In this document: positions 7,765 through 15,167 of the stretch, one piece after another | Position numbering within the stretch: position 1 is the stretch's first letter | Layout: every line of letters starts with the position of its first letter | Source of the DNA: Lysobacteraceae bacterium | Lineage (GTDB): Bacteria; Pseudomonadota; Gammaproteobacteria; Xanthomonadales; Xanthomonadaceae | Reading direction: 5' to 3' | DNA length: 15,167 nt | NCBI GenBank assembly: GCA_028293685.1 | Contig: JAQGOI010000030.1 | Location: 1 to 15,167 of the forward strand | Notes under the pieces: model-generated | Told to the model about the DNA's origin: nothing | Database searches by the model: none | What the model saw: only the letters and a program-made list of their open reading frames with translations | Made by a program: the position numbers and the translations under genes

Positions 7765-7770
7765 AGTATA
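7765..7770 (-). promoter_or_regulatory. Candidate -10 element for yadGH
   Basis: Read on the minus strand, TATACT matches five of six bases of the sigma-70 -10 consensus. It would start transcription near 7758, giving a leader of about 30 bases before the yadG ATG. The -35 region at 16-18 bases upstream is poor (GC-rich, CCGGAC-like), so activity may depend on an activator. It sits in the 90-base gap shared with the divergent reductase gene. Confidence 0.4.
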
Positions 7771-7817
7771 GGCGGCCCCGTGGCGGCGTCCGGCCACCAC
7801 CCGTTGCACGGACCGCC

Positions 7818-8573
7818 GTGGCCATCCAGCATTTTCCGCTCAAGCTCGTCGGCCGCCGCATGCTGGCGCCGAGCGTCGCCCACTTGTCTTTCATGCGCGA
7901 CGACGGGCAACCGCTGGATTTCATCCCCGGTCAATTCCTGCAGGTGCATTTCCAGTACGCCGACGGCACCGCCACCAAACGCAGCTATTCGCTGGCGACC
8001 ATCCACGACCATGCGATGGGCCCGGGCGAAGCGGTCGAAATCGCGGTCAGCTACGTCGCCGGTGGCGCGGCGACCGCGTTGTTCGAAGGGCTTGAGGAAG
8101 GCGGCCATATCGACGCCAGCGGTCCGTACGGACGCTTCTGCCTGACACCGGCCGACAGCAACCGTCGTTACCTGCTGATCGGCACGGGCACCGGCGTGAC
8201 GCCGTATCGCGCGATGTTGCCGCTACTGGAACGGGCCATCCTCGATCGCGGCGCGCAGGTGGCGTTGCTGTTCGGCGCGCGCACGCCGGCGGAGCTGCTG
8301 TACGGCGACGAATTCCGCGCCTTTGCCGACAGGCACCCGCAGCACTTCCGGTTCGTCCCGTGCCTGTCGCGCGAACTGCCAGCCGAGCCACACCCGGACG
8401 TGCGCCACGGTTACGTGCAGCAGTTCCTCGGCGAACTGGCGCCCGATGGCGCCAACGACATCGCCTACCTGTGCGGCAATCCAAACATGGTCGACGCCTG
8501 TTTCGAGGTGCTCAAGGCATCCGGACTGGCGGTGCCGCAGATCCGTCGCGAGAAATACGTCAGCAGCAAATAG
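7818..8573 (+). CDS. fpr: Ferredoxin/flavodoxin-NADP(+) reductase, FAD-binding
   Basis: This 251-residue flavoprotein is expected to pass electrons between NADPH and ferredoxin or flavodoxin in the cytoplasm. The FAD domain shows RSYSLA (55-60) and the following GGAATALFEGL stretch (82-92), with GPYGRF (102-107). The nucleotide domain has GTGTGVTPYRAML (122-134), LLFGAR (150-155) and LCGNPNMVD (218-226). The C terminus, REKYVSSK, places an aromatic Y247 five residues before the end, where this family stacks a residue on the flavin. The start is GTG, with only a weak CGGA before it. An internal ATG at residue 15 is less likely because it would cut into the first strand. It is divergent from yadG. 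The protein type is certain; which carrier it uses is not shown. Confidence 0.88.
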   Translation: MAIQHFPLKLVGRRMLAPSVAHLSFMRDDGQPLDFIPGQFLQVHFQYADGTATKRSYSLATIHDHAMGPGEAVEIAVSYVAGGAATALFEGLEEGGHIDASGPYGRFCLTPADSNRRYLLIGTGTGVTPYRAMLPLLERAILDRGAQVALLFGARTPAELLYGDEFRAFADRHPQHFRFVPCLSRELPAEPHPDVRHGYVQQFLGELAPDGANDIAYLCGNPNMVDACFEVLKASGLAVPQIRREKYVSSK

Positions 8574-8581
8574 GCCGTGGC

Positions 8582-8605
8582 GCCTGTAAAGATCACTTGA
8601 CAGCC
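8582..8605. promoter_or_regulatory. Operator-like inverted repeat O1 overlapping a -35 box
   Basis: The arms GCCTGTAAA (8582-8590) and TTGACAGCC (8597-8605) are separated by six bases and form an imperfect dyad, with seven of nine pairs complementary. The right arm contains TTGACA (8597-8602), a perfect -35 hexamer. The same 9-6-9 layout, with nearly the same arms, recurs 45 bases downstream as O2. A protein bound here would cover the -35 box. Confidence 0.65.
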
Positions 8606-8626
8606 CTCGGTGCCGTCTCGTAATGT
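8597..8626 (+). promoter_or_regulatory. Promoter of the membrane-protein/XRE operon
   Basis: The -35 box TTGACA (8597-8602) is perfect. The -10 region is GTAATGT: either CGTAAT (8619-8624, spacer 16, four of six consensus bases) or TAATGT (8621-8626, spacer 18). Transcription would start near 8631-8633, about 26 bases before the ATG at 8658. The two dyads flank the promoter, one on the -35 box and one on the start site, which is a typical repression layout. Confidence 0.6.
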
Positions 8627-8650
8627 GCCTGTCAAGCAACATTGACAGGC
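8627..8650. promoter_or_regulatory. Operator-like perfect inverted repeat O2 at the transcription start
   Basis: The arms GCCTGTCAA (8627-8635) and TTGACAGGC (8642-8650) are exact reverse complements around a six-base spacer. The inner TCAA-N6-TTGA layout has the same geometry as phage 434-type operators (ACAA-N6-TTGT), which are bound by XRE-family dimers. The right arm also supplies the AGG (8647-8649) that is the only Shine-Dalgarno candidate for the next gene, eight bases before its ATG. No T run follows, so it is not a terminator. Confidence 0.7.
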
Positions 8651-8657
8651 TTCATCG

Positions 8658-9233
8658 ATGACCCATTCCTCGCGGTATTTCGCACTGGCCGGCGCCCTGC
8701 TGCTGATGGCGGCCCTGCTTGCCCAGCAGCTGTTGCCGGCGCTGCCGGACTTTGTGCTCGGCACGCTGTACGGCCTGGCCATCGGCCTGCTCGGCGTCGG
8801 GGCGATCAAGGCCATGCATTCCGACGGCTGCGACGACGTCTCTCCCTCCGTGCGCCGCCGCTACCTGCGTGAGTTCCTGCCGGCGATGGTCGGCTACATC
8901 GGTGCAGTGTTCCTTTCGGTGTGGCTGCTCAAGCGCATCGACGCCCCCGCGTTGCGGGCGCTGATCGCCCTGCTGCCGGTCCCTGCGATCGCATTGGCCA
9001 TGCGCGCGATCGTCCGCCGCATCCGCGATGCCGATGAACTGCAGCGGCAGATCGAACTGGAAGCCGTCAGCATCGCCGCGGCCTGCGTGTCGCTGGGGTA
9101 TCTGGCCGCGGGCTTCCTGCAGCGGGCCAACGTCATCGACGTGCCGTCGAGCGCGGCGATGATCTGGGTGTTCCCGCTGGTATGTCTCACGTTTGCGCTG
9201 GCGAAGGTCGTGCTCAGCCGGCGTTACCGCTGA
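8658..9233 (+). CDS. Six-helix membrane protein paired with an XRE regulator, unknown function
   Basis: This 191-residue integral membrane protein has predicted helices at about 7-26, 31-51, 75-92, 98-116, 134-152 and 165-184. Positive residues cluster in the loop after helix 2 (SVRRRYLREF), after helix 4 (RAIVRRIR) and at the C terminus (LSRRYR), suggesting that both ends face the cytoplasm. The segment RIRDADELQRQIELEAVSIA (121-140) resembles the DELQRRI-LEA stretch of uncharacterised membrane proteins that I recall next to YozG-like regulators; I cannot verify this. The next gene starts three bases after its stop. It lies directly behind the O1/O2 promoter. No catalytic motif is visible. 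A plausible role, by analogy with LytTR regulatory systems, is to hold or inhibit the small regulator at the membrane; this is inference. Confidence 0.8.
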   Translation: MTHSSRYFALAGALLLMAALLAQQLLPALPDFVLGTLYGLAIGLLGVGAIKAMHSDGCDDVSPSVRRRYLREFLPAMVGYIGAVFLSVWLLKRIDAPALRALIALLPVPAIALAMRAIVRRIRDADELQRQIELEAVSIAAACVSLGYLAAGFLQRANVIDVPSSAAMIWVFPLVCLTFALAKVVLSRRYR

Positions 9234-9236
9234 TCG

Positions 9237-9443
9237 ATGCAGAGCCGGGTCCGGGCATTGCGCGAAGCGCAGGGCTGGTCGCAGGGCGAGCTTGCCGAAC
9301 GGCTGGCGGTTTCGCGCCAGACCGTCAACGCCATCGAGACCGGCAAGTACGATCCGAGCCTGCCGTTGGCGTTCCGGTTGGCGCGGCTGTTCGGCGAGCC
9401 GATCGAAGCGATTTTCCTGCCCGGCGAGGCAGCGCAATCGTGA
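9237..9443 (+). CDS. Small XRE-family (YozG-like) transcriptional regulator
   Basis: This 68-residue protein is essentially a lone helix-turn-helix domain of the Cro/C1 (XRE) type. The pattern RVRALREAQGWSQGELAERLAVSRQTVNAIETGKYDPSLPLAFRLARLF... covers residues 4-52, with the recognition helix around SRQTVNAIE (26-34), and it ends with EAIFLPG. There is no effector or dimerisation domain. The ATG is three bases after the upstream stop and has no ribosome-binding site of its own, so translation probably depends on coupling to the membrane-protein gene. It is the best candidate to bind the O1/O2 dyads, because its family recognises short inverted repeats, which would make the pair autoregulated. 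Whether it represses or activates is not shown. Confidence 0.9.
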   Translation: MQSRVRALREAQGWSQGELAERLAVSRQTVNAIETGKYDPSLPLAFRLARLFGEPIEAIFLPGEAAQS

Positions 9444-9516
9444 TCGCGCGGCGACTGCCGACGATGACGTGCACACGACCACTGGCTAAGGTGATGCTGA
9501 TGAGAGGAAGCCGCTG

Positions 9517-11112
9517 ATGTCACGAAAACTGAAATTCGCGCTGATGCTGTCGCTGATCGCAGCGCTATCGGGCTATCGCTATTACCGCACGCATCCGGCG
9601 ACCGACGCACAGCTCGCGCCGACGTCGGTGGCTGGCACCGCGCTCGCCCGACAGCGGCCGCCGACCGGCGCCGCGGCACCCGTGCGCAGGTTCGGCCGCA
9701 TCGCGTTCACGCCGTGCACGCTGGCCCCGCAGATGGGCGCCGCGGGCGTGGAGGCGCAATGCGGCTCGCTGCGCGTGGCCGAAAACCCGGCGCTGCCGAA
9801 AGGCCGCCAGATCGCGCTGCACATCGCCTGGGTTGCGGCCGGCGACACCGGTCCGACCGAGCCCGATCCGGTGTTCATGCTCGCCGGCGGCCCAGGCCAG
9901 TCGGCGACTGAAAGTTATCCGCAGGTGGCTGCGGCGTTCCGCGACGTGCAGAAAAAGCGCGACATCATCCTGGTCGACCAGCGCGGCACCGGTGGCTCCA
10001 ATCCGCTGCTGTGCGAGGAGCCGGACGACAGCAAGGATGCCGGCGCGGAGGCCGCCACGCCGACCGACGCCGAGCGCGAAACCAAGGCGCTCGCGTTCGC
10101 CGAGCGCTGCCGCGACACGCTGTCCAGACGCGCCGACCTGCGCTTCTACACCACCACCGATGCGATCGCCGATCTCGAAGCGGTGCGCAGCGCGCTTGGT
10201 GTCGCCACGATCAACCTGGTCGGCATTTCCTACGGTACCCGCGTGGCGCAGCAATACGCGCGGCGCTACCCGCGCAGCACGCGCGCGCTGGTGCTCGATT
10301 CGGTGGCGCCGAACACACTGATCCTGGGCAACGATTTCGCACGCAATCTTGAACAGGCGCTGGACCTGCAATTCGGCGAGTGTGCGAAGACGCCGACATG
10401 CGCACGCGACCTCGGCAATCCGCGCTCGCGGCTGGACGCGTTGATGGCGACGCTAAAGGCCGATCCGCCACTGGTCCGCTACCGCGATGCCAGCACCGAC
10501 CAGGTGCACGAGGAACGCCTGCTGCCCGAGCGCGTGGCCGGGCTGATGCGCATGTATGCGTACGCGCCGCTGGCGTCGTCGCTGCTGCCGCTGCAGCTCA
10601 AGGAAGCCTCGGAGGGCCGCTACGACGGGCTGATGGCGCTGGCCAAGATGCTCGACAGCCAGGTCTCCGGGCAGATGATGATCGGCATGCAGCTGTCGGT
10701 GATCTGCAGCGAGGACGCCTACGGACTCAAGGCCAACGCCGCCGATGCCGCGACACTGCTCGGCAGCCAGTTCGCCGATTATATCGCGACCCAATGCAAG
10801 GTCTGGCCCAGGGGCGCGATGCCCGCCGATTTCCACGCACCGTTGCGCTCGCGCGTGCCGGCGCTGGTGATGAGCGGCGAATTCGACCCGGTGACGCCGC
10901 CGCGCTACGGCGACGAGGTCGTGCGCACATTGCCCAACGGCCGCCATCTGATCGTGCGTGGCCAGGGCCACAACGTCATCGGCAGCGGCTGCATGCCGAA
11001 GCTGTTCGCGCAGTTCATCGACAGCGCCAACGCCAGGACACTGGATGCCAGGTGCCTGGATGCACTGCCCTATACGCCGCCGTTCACCACCTTCAACGGT
11101 TGGGAACCGTGA
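9517..11112 (+). CDS. Exported alpha/beta hydrolase, S33 proline-iminopeptidase / tripeptidyl aminopeptidase type
   Basis: This 531-residue alpha/beta hydrolase resembles the TAP/SlpD-type peptidases of family S33, which release N-terminal residues or short peptides. The oxyanion strand GGPGQSA is at 124-130 and VDQRGTGGSNPLLC at 153-166. The nucleophile elbow GISYGTR (236-242) has S238, the acid is D457 in SGEFDPVTPP and the base is H485 in RGQGHNVIG. Paired cysteines (such as C67/C82, C198, C289/C295, C397, C427, C492 and C513) fit a disulphide-bonded exported enzyme. Residues 1-20 (KLKFALMLSLIAALSGY) form a signal peptide or signal anchor, and a long Ala/Pro/Thr linker follows. AGAGGA stands eight bases before the ATG. 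natA begins 28 bases after its stop, so the three genes probably form an operon. The substrate is unknown. Confidence 0.87.
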   Translation: MSRKLKFALMLSLIAALSGYRYYRTHPATDAQLAPTSVAGTALARQRPPTGAAAPVRRFGRIAFTPCTLAPQMGAAGVEAQCGSLRVAENPALPKGRQIALHIAWVAAGDTGPTEPDPVFMLAGGPGQSATESYPQVAAAFRDVQKKRDIILVDQRGTGGSNPLLCEEPDDSKDAGAEAATPTDAERETKALAFAERCRDTLSRRADLRFYTTTDAIADLEAVRSALGVATINLVGISYGTRVAQQYARRYPRSTRALVLDSVAPNTLILGNDFARNLEQALDLQFGECAKTPTCARDLGNPRSRLDALMATLKADPPLVRYRDASTDQVHEERLLPERVAGLMRMYAYAPLASSLLPLQLKEASEGRYDGLMALAKMLDSQVSGQMMIGMQLSVICSEDAYGLKANAADAATLLGSQFADYIATQCKVWPRGAMPADFHAPLRSRVPALVMSGEFDPVTPPRYGDEVVRTLPNGRHLIVRGQGHNVIGSGCMPKLFAQFIDSANARTLDARCLDALPYTPPFTTFNGWEP

Positions 11113-11140
11113 GCGCGCGCGCCCACACGAGGACATCGAC

Positions 11141-11889
<749 letters not shown>

Positions 11890-11893
<4 letters not shown>

Positions 11894-13074
11894 TCCGGCA
11901 AAGTGTCGCGTCGTTGTGGACGGTGATGAAAAAGGAATTGCGCGAGCTCTCGCGCGACCGGCGCACGCTGATGCTGGCGCTGGTGATGGGGCCGCTGCTG
12001 ACGCCGGCACTGATCCTGGGCATGGGCGCCATGGCCGAGCAGCGCGCCAAAAGCCAGATCGAAAAACCGCTGGCAATCGCCATGGTCGGCGCCGAACACG
12101 CGCCCAACCTCGTCGCCTGGCTTGGCGGCCAGGGCATTGCACGCAAGATCCTCGACAAGGATCCGGACCGTGCGATCCAGGATCAGGACGAAGATGTCTA
12201 CCTGCGCATCGAGAACCTGTACGGCAAGCACTGGCGCGAAGGCACTCCGGCGCTGGTCGAAATCGTGCACGACTCCACGCGCCAGGATGCGGACATCCCC
12301 GTCAAGCGCGTCGAAGCGGCATTGGACATGTACCGGCAACAGACCGGCGCCCTGCGCCTGCTGGCACGCGGCATCAACCCGGCCGTCGCCGCGCCGCTGG
12401 ATGTCGCGCACAAGGACCTGTCCACGCCCCAGGCACGCAAGGGCCTGGCGATGTCGATCCTGCCGTACCTGCTGATCCTCAGTGCCTTCATTGGCGGTGC
12501 GCACCTGATCATCGATGCCACCGCCGGCGAACGCGAACGCCAATCGCTGGAACCGCTGCTGGCGACGCCATCGCGGCGCGGCGCGATCGTCAGCGGCAAG
12601 ATCGCCGCGGCCTGCGCGGTCGGCCTGACCTCGCTGCTGCTGACCCTTGTCGCCTTCAAGATCGGCGCGCAGTTGTCACCGGGCATCGGACGGCAGATGG
12701 ACGTCACGCCCGGCGCCATCGGCCGGATGCTGGTGATCCTGCTGCCGATGCTGTTCATCGGCACGGCGCTGCTGACCTGGATCGCGGCCGGTGCCAAGTC
12801 GGTGAAGGAAGCGCAGAGCTACATGACCTTCCTGATCCTGCTGCCGATGATCCCGACCATCGCGTTGATGGTCAATCCGGTCAGGAACCAGCTGTGGATG
12901 ATGATGGTGCCGTTCCTGGCACAGAACCAGATGCTGCTGAAGGTGATCCGCGGCGAGTGGCTGTCCCCGCTCGAATGGTCGGTGTACCTGGGTGCGGGCT
13001 TTGGCCTGGCAGCGGTGCTCTGGTTCGCGGCCACCCAGCGCTACCACCAGGAGAAACTCGCGATCTCGGCCTGA
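11890..13074 (+). CDS. natB: ABC-2 type permease, NatB-like
   Basis: This 394-residue inner-membrane permease partners NatA. One membrane segment at about 26-46 follows the cytoplasmic start MIRQSVASLWTVMKKELRELSRDRRT. A long extracytoplasmic region of about 135 residues (50-185) comes next, then a cluster of helices at about 187-207, 237-257, 278-300, 312-328 and 364-381, with a possible further one near 335-350. The coupling turn GERERQSLEPLLATPSRR (213-230) is the hallmark of NatB-type ABC-2 permeases. The ATG overlaps the natA stop (ATGA, 11890-11893), and a strong GGAGGAGGG at 11872-11880 lies nine bases upstream inside natA. A terminator follows about 58 bases after its stop. Sodium export is known for Bacillus NatAB only; here the cargo is open. 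Confidence 0.88.
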
Positions 13075-13131
13075 GCGCCAATCGTGGTCGAGTCGAAAAT
13101 CCGTAGAAGGGTTTGCGTCTGTCCACACGAT

Positions 13132-13162
13132 AAAAAAGCCCGGCACTGTGCCGGGCTTTTTT
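13132..13162. terminator. Bidirectional intrinsic terminator between natB and the TonB-domain gene
   Basis: The perfect 8-bp stem GCCCGGCA (13138-13145) and TGCCGGGC (13149-13156) has a three-base CTG loop. It is preceded by six A and followed by six T, so it can end transcripts from both directions: natB on the plus strand and the lipoprotein gene, which stops at 13180, on the minus strand. Confidence 0.93.
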
Positions 13163-13179
13163 GTGTCACGCGGGATCGA

Positions 13180-14220
13180 TCAGCCGCCGGGGTTGAAGCC
13201 AATCGTGCGGCGGGTGGTGATCGGCGCACTGACCGGCTCGAAGCGCCAGCGCTTGACGGCCGCCAGGGCCGCACGATCGAACACCCGCGGCGGGTTGGCC
13301 CGCACCACGCGTGCCGCCGTCACAGAGCCATCGGTTCCGACCGTGAGTTCTACCTGCACTTCACCGGAGGTTCCCGAACGGAACGCCTCCGGCGGGAACG
13401 CCGGGGCCGGAGTGCTGACTGCGCGCAGGGTGTTCGAGGCGCCGGCGGCTGGAGCGGGCGGCCCGGCCGATGCCGTGGGCGTCGGGGCGGCGGGCTGCGG
13501 ACGTGCGGCCACGGCGGCCTTGGCGGCCGCGGCGCGATCATCGGCGGCCTTTTGCGCGGCAGCCGCTTGCGCAGCGCTCGCCTGGGCCGCGGCCTGCTGG
13601 GCTGCGAGCTGCTGTGCGGCGGCCTGCTGCGTCTTCTGCTGGTCGGCCAGGCGCTTCTTCTCCAGGTCGGCCTGCTTCTGGGCGTCGTCGACGGTCTTGG
13701 TGGCGGCCGCGGCAGTACGCTGCGCGAGCGACGCCTGGCCGTCGGCGATGGATTGCTTCAGGCGCGGCAGCGCGGGGGCCGTGGGGTCGGTCTTGGCCAT
13801 GAGCGCGTAAAGGCGCTGGGCTTCCACGAAGTCGTCGCGGGTGATGCTTTGTTCGGTTGCGATCAGCGCATAGGGCATCAGGTCGGTCAGCGCGCTGGTA
13901 ACGGCAGCATCGTTCGGCGCCTTGTCGCGCAGCGCGAGGTAATACTCCATGGCGTTGTTGCCGGTCGGCGCATACAGGCGCTGTTCGCGCTGGGCGCTGC
14001 TCGCCGCGGCTCGCAACGCATCGGCGCTCATCGCCGCCACCTGCGCGGAAACAGCCTGTGCTGGCGGCGCGGCGGCCTGGGTTGCGGCCGCGGTCGTCGC
14101 GGCGGGCGCGGTCGTACCCGCATCATTCTTCTTGCACCCGGCGAAGGCACAAACCACCGCCAGGCAGGCCAACAGCCGGAAACCGGACGGCCACGAGCGC
14201 ACAGTCTTTGCAACGAACAT
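13180..14220 (-). CDS. Predicted lipoprotein with a C-terminal TonB domain
   Basis: This 346-residue protein carries a TonB-type C-terminal domain (about 272-343: PAPAFPPEAF, GEVQVELTVGTDGSVTAARVV, FDRAALAAVKRWRFEP). TonB C-domains contact TonB boxes of outer-membrane receptors. Its N terminus is a cleavable lipoprotein signal rather than a TonB anchor: charged MFVAKTVRSWPSGFR, a hydrophobic core LLACLAVVCAF, and lipobox FAGC with C29, followed by KKND. Next come an Ala/Thr/Pro linker (34-60), a helical segment with TPR-like spacing (about 90-160), a Gln/Ala/Lys-rich coiled coil (165-240) and a Pro/Ala linker (240-270). GGGGAG stands seven bases before the ATG. It lies downstream of mnmE on the same strand with a 98-base gap. 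The domain call is firm; whether it works with ExbBD, or instead as a periplasmic or envelope scaffold, is unknown. Confidence 0.82.
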   Translation of the reverse strand: MFVAKTVRSWPSGFRLLACLAVVCAFAGCKKNDAGTTAPAATTAAATQAAAPPAQAVSAQVAAMSADALRAAASSAQREQRLYAPTGNNAMEYYLALRDKAPNDAAVTSALTDLMPYALIATEQSITRDDFVEAQRLYALMAKTDPTAPALPRLKQSIADGQASLAQRTAAAATKTVDDAQKQADLEKKRLADQQKTQQAAAQQLAAQQAAAQASAAQAAAAQKAADDRAAAAKAAVAARPQPAAPTPTASAGPPAPAAGASNTLRAVSTPAPAFPPEAFRSGTSGEVQVELTVGTDGSVTAARVVRANPPRVFDRAALAAVKRWRFEPVSAPITTRRTIGFNPGG

Positions 14221-14258
14221 CGGACCACTCCCCTTGTGTGCGTGGACGCACGTGTGCG

Positions 14259-14288
14259 TAGCACGCGACAGCCGGAGGCGTTTGTCAA
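14259..14288 (-). promoter_or_regulatory. Candidate promoter of the TonB-domain lipoprotein gene
   Basis: On the minus strand a perfect -35 hexamer, TTGACA, lies at 14288-14283. After an 18-base spacer the -10 position reads GTGCTA (14264-14259), a weak match. The predicted leader contains a perfect six-base hairpin, GTGCGT-GG-ACGCAC (14238-14251), between promoter and ribosome-binding site. The -35 box is convincing and the -10 is not. Confidence 0.35.
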
Positions 14289-14318
14289 CTCCCCGTCGCC
14301 GTAAAGCGGCCGGACGTC

Positions 14319-15167
14319 CTATTTGCCGATGCAGAAAGTGGAAAAAATGTGACCGAGCAGGGCGTCGGGCACGAGCCTGCCGGTGATCTCGCCCAGCGCG
14401 TCATGGCCGCGGCGCAACGCTTCGGCGCCCAGGTCCAGTGTGTCCCCTGCCAGCGCACCGGCCGCCACGTCCAGTTCATTGCGCGCGCGCCGCAGGGCAT
14501 CGACATGGCGCGCGCGCGCGGTGAACGTCCCCTCGCCGGATTGCGCGTCGCCCGACGCCATCGCGTGAAGACGGGCGCGCACCGCATCCAGGCCCTGCCC
14601 GGTATGCATCGACACCAGCAGCACGTCGTCGCCATGCAGCGCCGGCGACTCCGCCAGGAGGTCGGCCTTGTTGTGCAGCCACAGGCGCTGCGGCAGCGAG
14701 GCGATGGCGTCGGCCACCGCGTGCCGACCGGCGTCGGGATCACGGGCGTCCAGCACGACGATCGCAAGGTCGGCACGCGCAAGCTCGGCGCGCGCGCGGC
14801 GCATGCCCTCACGCTCGATCGCATCGCCGCAGGCGCGCAGGCCGGCGGTGTCCACCAGCGTCAGTTCGATGCCGTCGATGCGCACCACTTCGCGCAGGAG
14901 ATCGCGGGTCGTGCCGGGTATTTCGGTGACGATCGCACTGTCGTTCCCCGCCAGTGCATTCAACAGCGAACTCTTGCCGGCGTTGGGTGGACCGACGATG
15001 ACGGCATGGACGCCGTCGCGCAGACGTTGTCCCTCCTGCGCGCAACGCAGCAGGTCGTCCAGCGCCTGGCGCAGCGTCTGCAGTCGCGCGTTCAGTGCAG
15101 TGGCGCCAGCGGTATCGAGTGCCTCATCGGCGAAATCGATGGCTGCTTCGACCTGCACGCGCAGGGC
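14319..15167 (-). CDS. mnmE: tRNA modification GTPase MnmE (TrmE), C-terminal part
   Basis: This gene enters from the right edge and its N-terminal part is missing. The 282 residues present correspond to the last three fifths of the roughly 450-residue protein. MnmE, with MnmG, installs the 5-carboxymethylaminomethyl group on U34 of certain tRNAs. The part seen begins in the helical domain ([15 protein letters not shown]), then holds the G domain: P-loop GPPNAGKSS (about 59-67 of the visible part), IPGTTRD, DTAGLR and NKAD (about 166-169). It returns to the helical domain and ends in FSTFCIGK, with the conserved FCIGK cysteine. The GTG at 15158 lies inside the conserved VEAAIDF region and is a valine codon, not a start. 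In gammaproteobacteria mnmE often follows rpmH-rnpA-yidC near oriC, so the origin may be close; this is inference. Confidence 0.95.
   Translation of the reverse strand, partial: ALRVQVEAAIDFADEALDTAGATALNARLQTLRQALDDLLRCAQEGQRLRDGVHAVIVGPPNAGKSSLLNALAGNDSAIVTEIPGTTRDLLREVVRIDGIELTLVDTAGLRACGDAIEREGMRRARAELARADLAIVVLDARDPDAGRHAVADAIASLPQRLWLHNKADLLAESPALHGDDVLLVSMHTGQGLDAVRARLHAMASGDAQSGEGTFTARARHVDALRRARNELDVAAGALAGDTLDLGAEALRRGHDALGEITGRLVPDALLGHIFSTFCIGK

Noticed and set aside
7728..8108. An upstream extension of yadG into the reductase gene
   Set aside because: The added residues are antisense to the FAD domain of a well-supported reductase and match no ABC ATPase N terminus.
8627..8650. 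The perfect inverted repeat as an intrinsic terminator of the reductase gene
   Set aside because: There is no T tract on the 3' side, and its near-copy at 8582-8605 and its position on a promoter fit operators better.
9444..9516. A separate promoter or a third operator before the hydrolase gene
   Set aside because: No TTGACA-like box at usual spacing to a -10, and no copy of the GCCTGTCAA arm, could be found. A TAAGGT hexamer near 9486 has no matching -35.
15156..15158. GTG as the start of the MnmE fragment
   Set aside because: It encodes a valine just before the conserved VEAAIDF stretch, and the frame continues to the window edge, so the gene is simply cut by the edge.

Overview
The window is high-GC, gene-dense bacterial chromosome, most likely from the Xanthomonadaceae (Lysobacter, Luteimonas or a relative). 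The reasons are the strong G/C preference at third codon positions, the gammaproteobacterial forms of RluE, HrpB, TatD, YadGH and MnmE, and a REP-type repeat (core TGTGGGAGCGG...) at 4929-5008 of a kind I associate with Xanthomonadaceae and pseudomonads. This placement is inference from family resemblance. No search was run.

Layout. (1) 10-1768, plus strand: 23S rRNA pseudouridine synthase RluE, then a soluble receiver/histidine-kinase protein. (2) 1818-4909, minus strand: a small one-helix basic protein and the ATP-dependent helicase HrpB. HrpB is divergent from tatD (5040-5834, +), and an inverted pair of REP elements lies between them. (3) 5890-7727, minus strand: a two-gene ABC-2 exporter, yadG-yadH, joined by an ATGA overlap. 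It is divergent from a ferredoxin/flavodoxin-NADP reductase (7818-8573, +). (4) 8582-13074, plus strand: a six-helix membrane protein and a 68-residue XRE regulator three bases apart, followed by an exported alpha/beta hydrolase and a NatA/NatB-type ABC transporter. A bidirectional terminator at 13132-13162 closes this block. (5) 13180-15167, minus strand: a predicted lipoprotein with a TonB C-terminal domain, and the C-terminal part of MnmE, which runs off the window edge.

Most genes are conserved housekeeping genes. The least explained part is 8582-9443. Two matching 24-bp inverted repeats (9-bp arms, 6-bp spacer) flank a TTGACA promoter upstream of the membrane-protein/XRE pair. Their inner TCAA-N6-TTGA geometry resembles the operators of 434-type XRE repressors. 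This suggests an autoregulated circuit in which a membrane protein may control a tiny DNA-binding protein, similar in plan to LytTR regulatory systems. Whether it controls the downstream hydrolase and NatAB genes cannot be decided from sequence alone.

The other notable item is the TonB-domain protein, which has a lipobox where TonB would have its inner-membrane anchor. No stretch over 300 bases lacks a gene. No tRNA, rRNA, CRISPR array, insertion sequence or prophage gene was seen.
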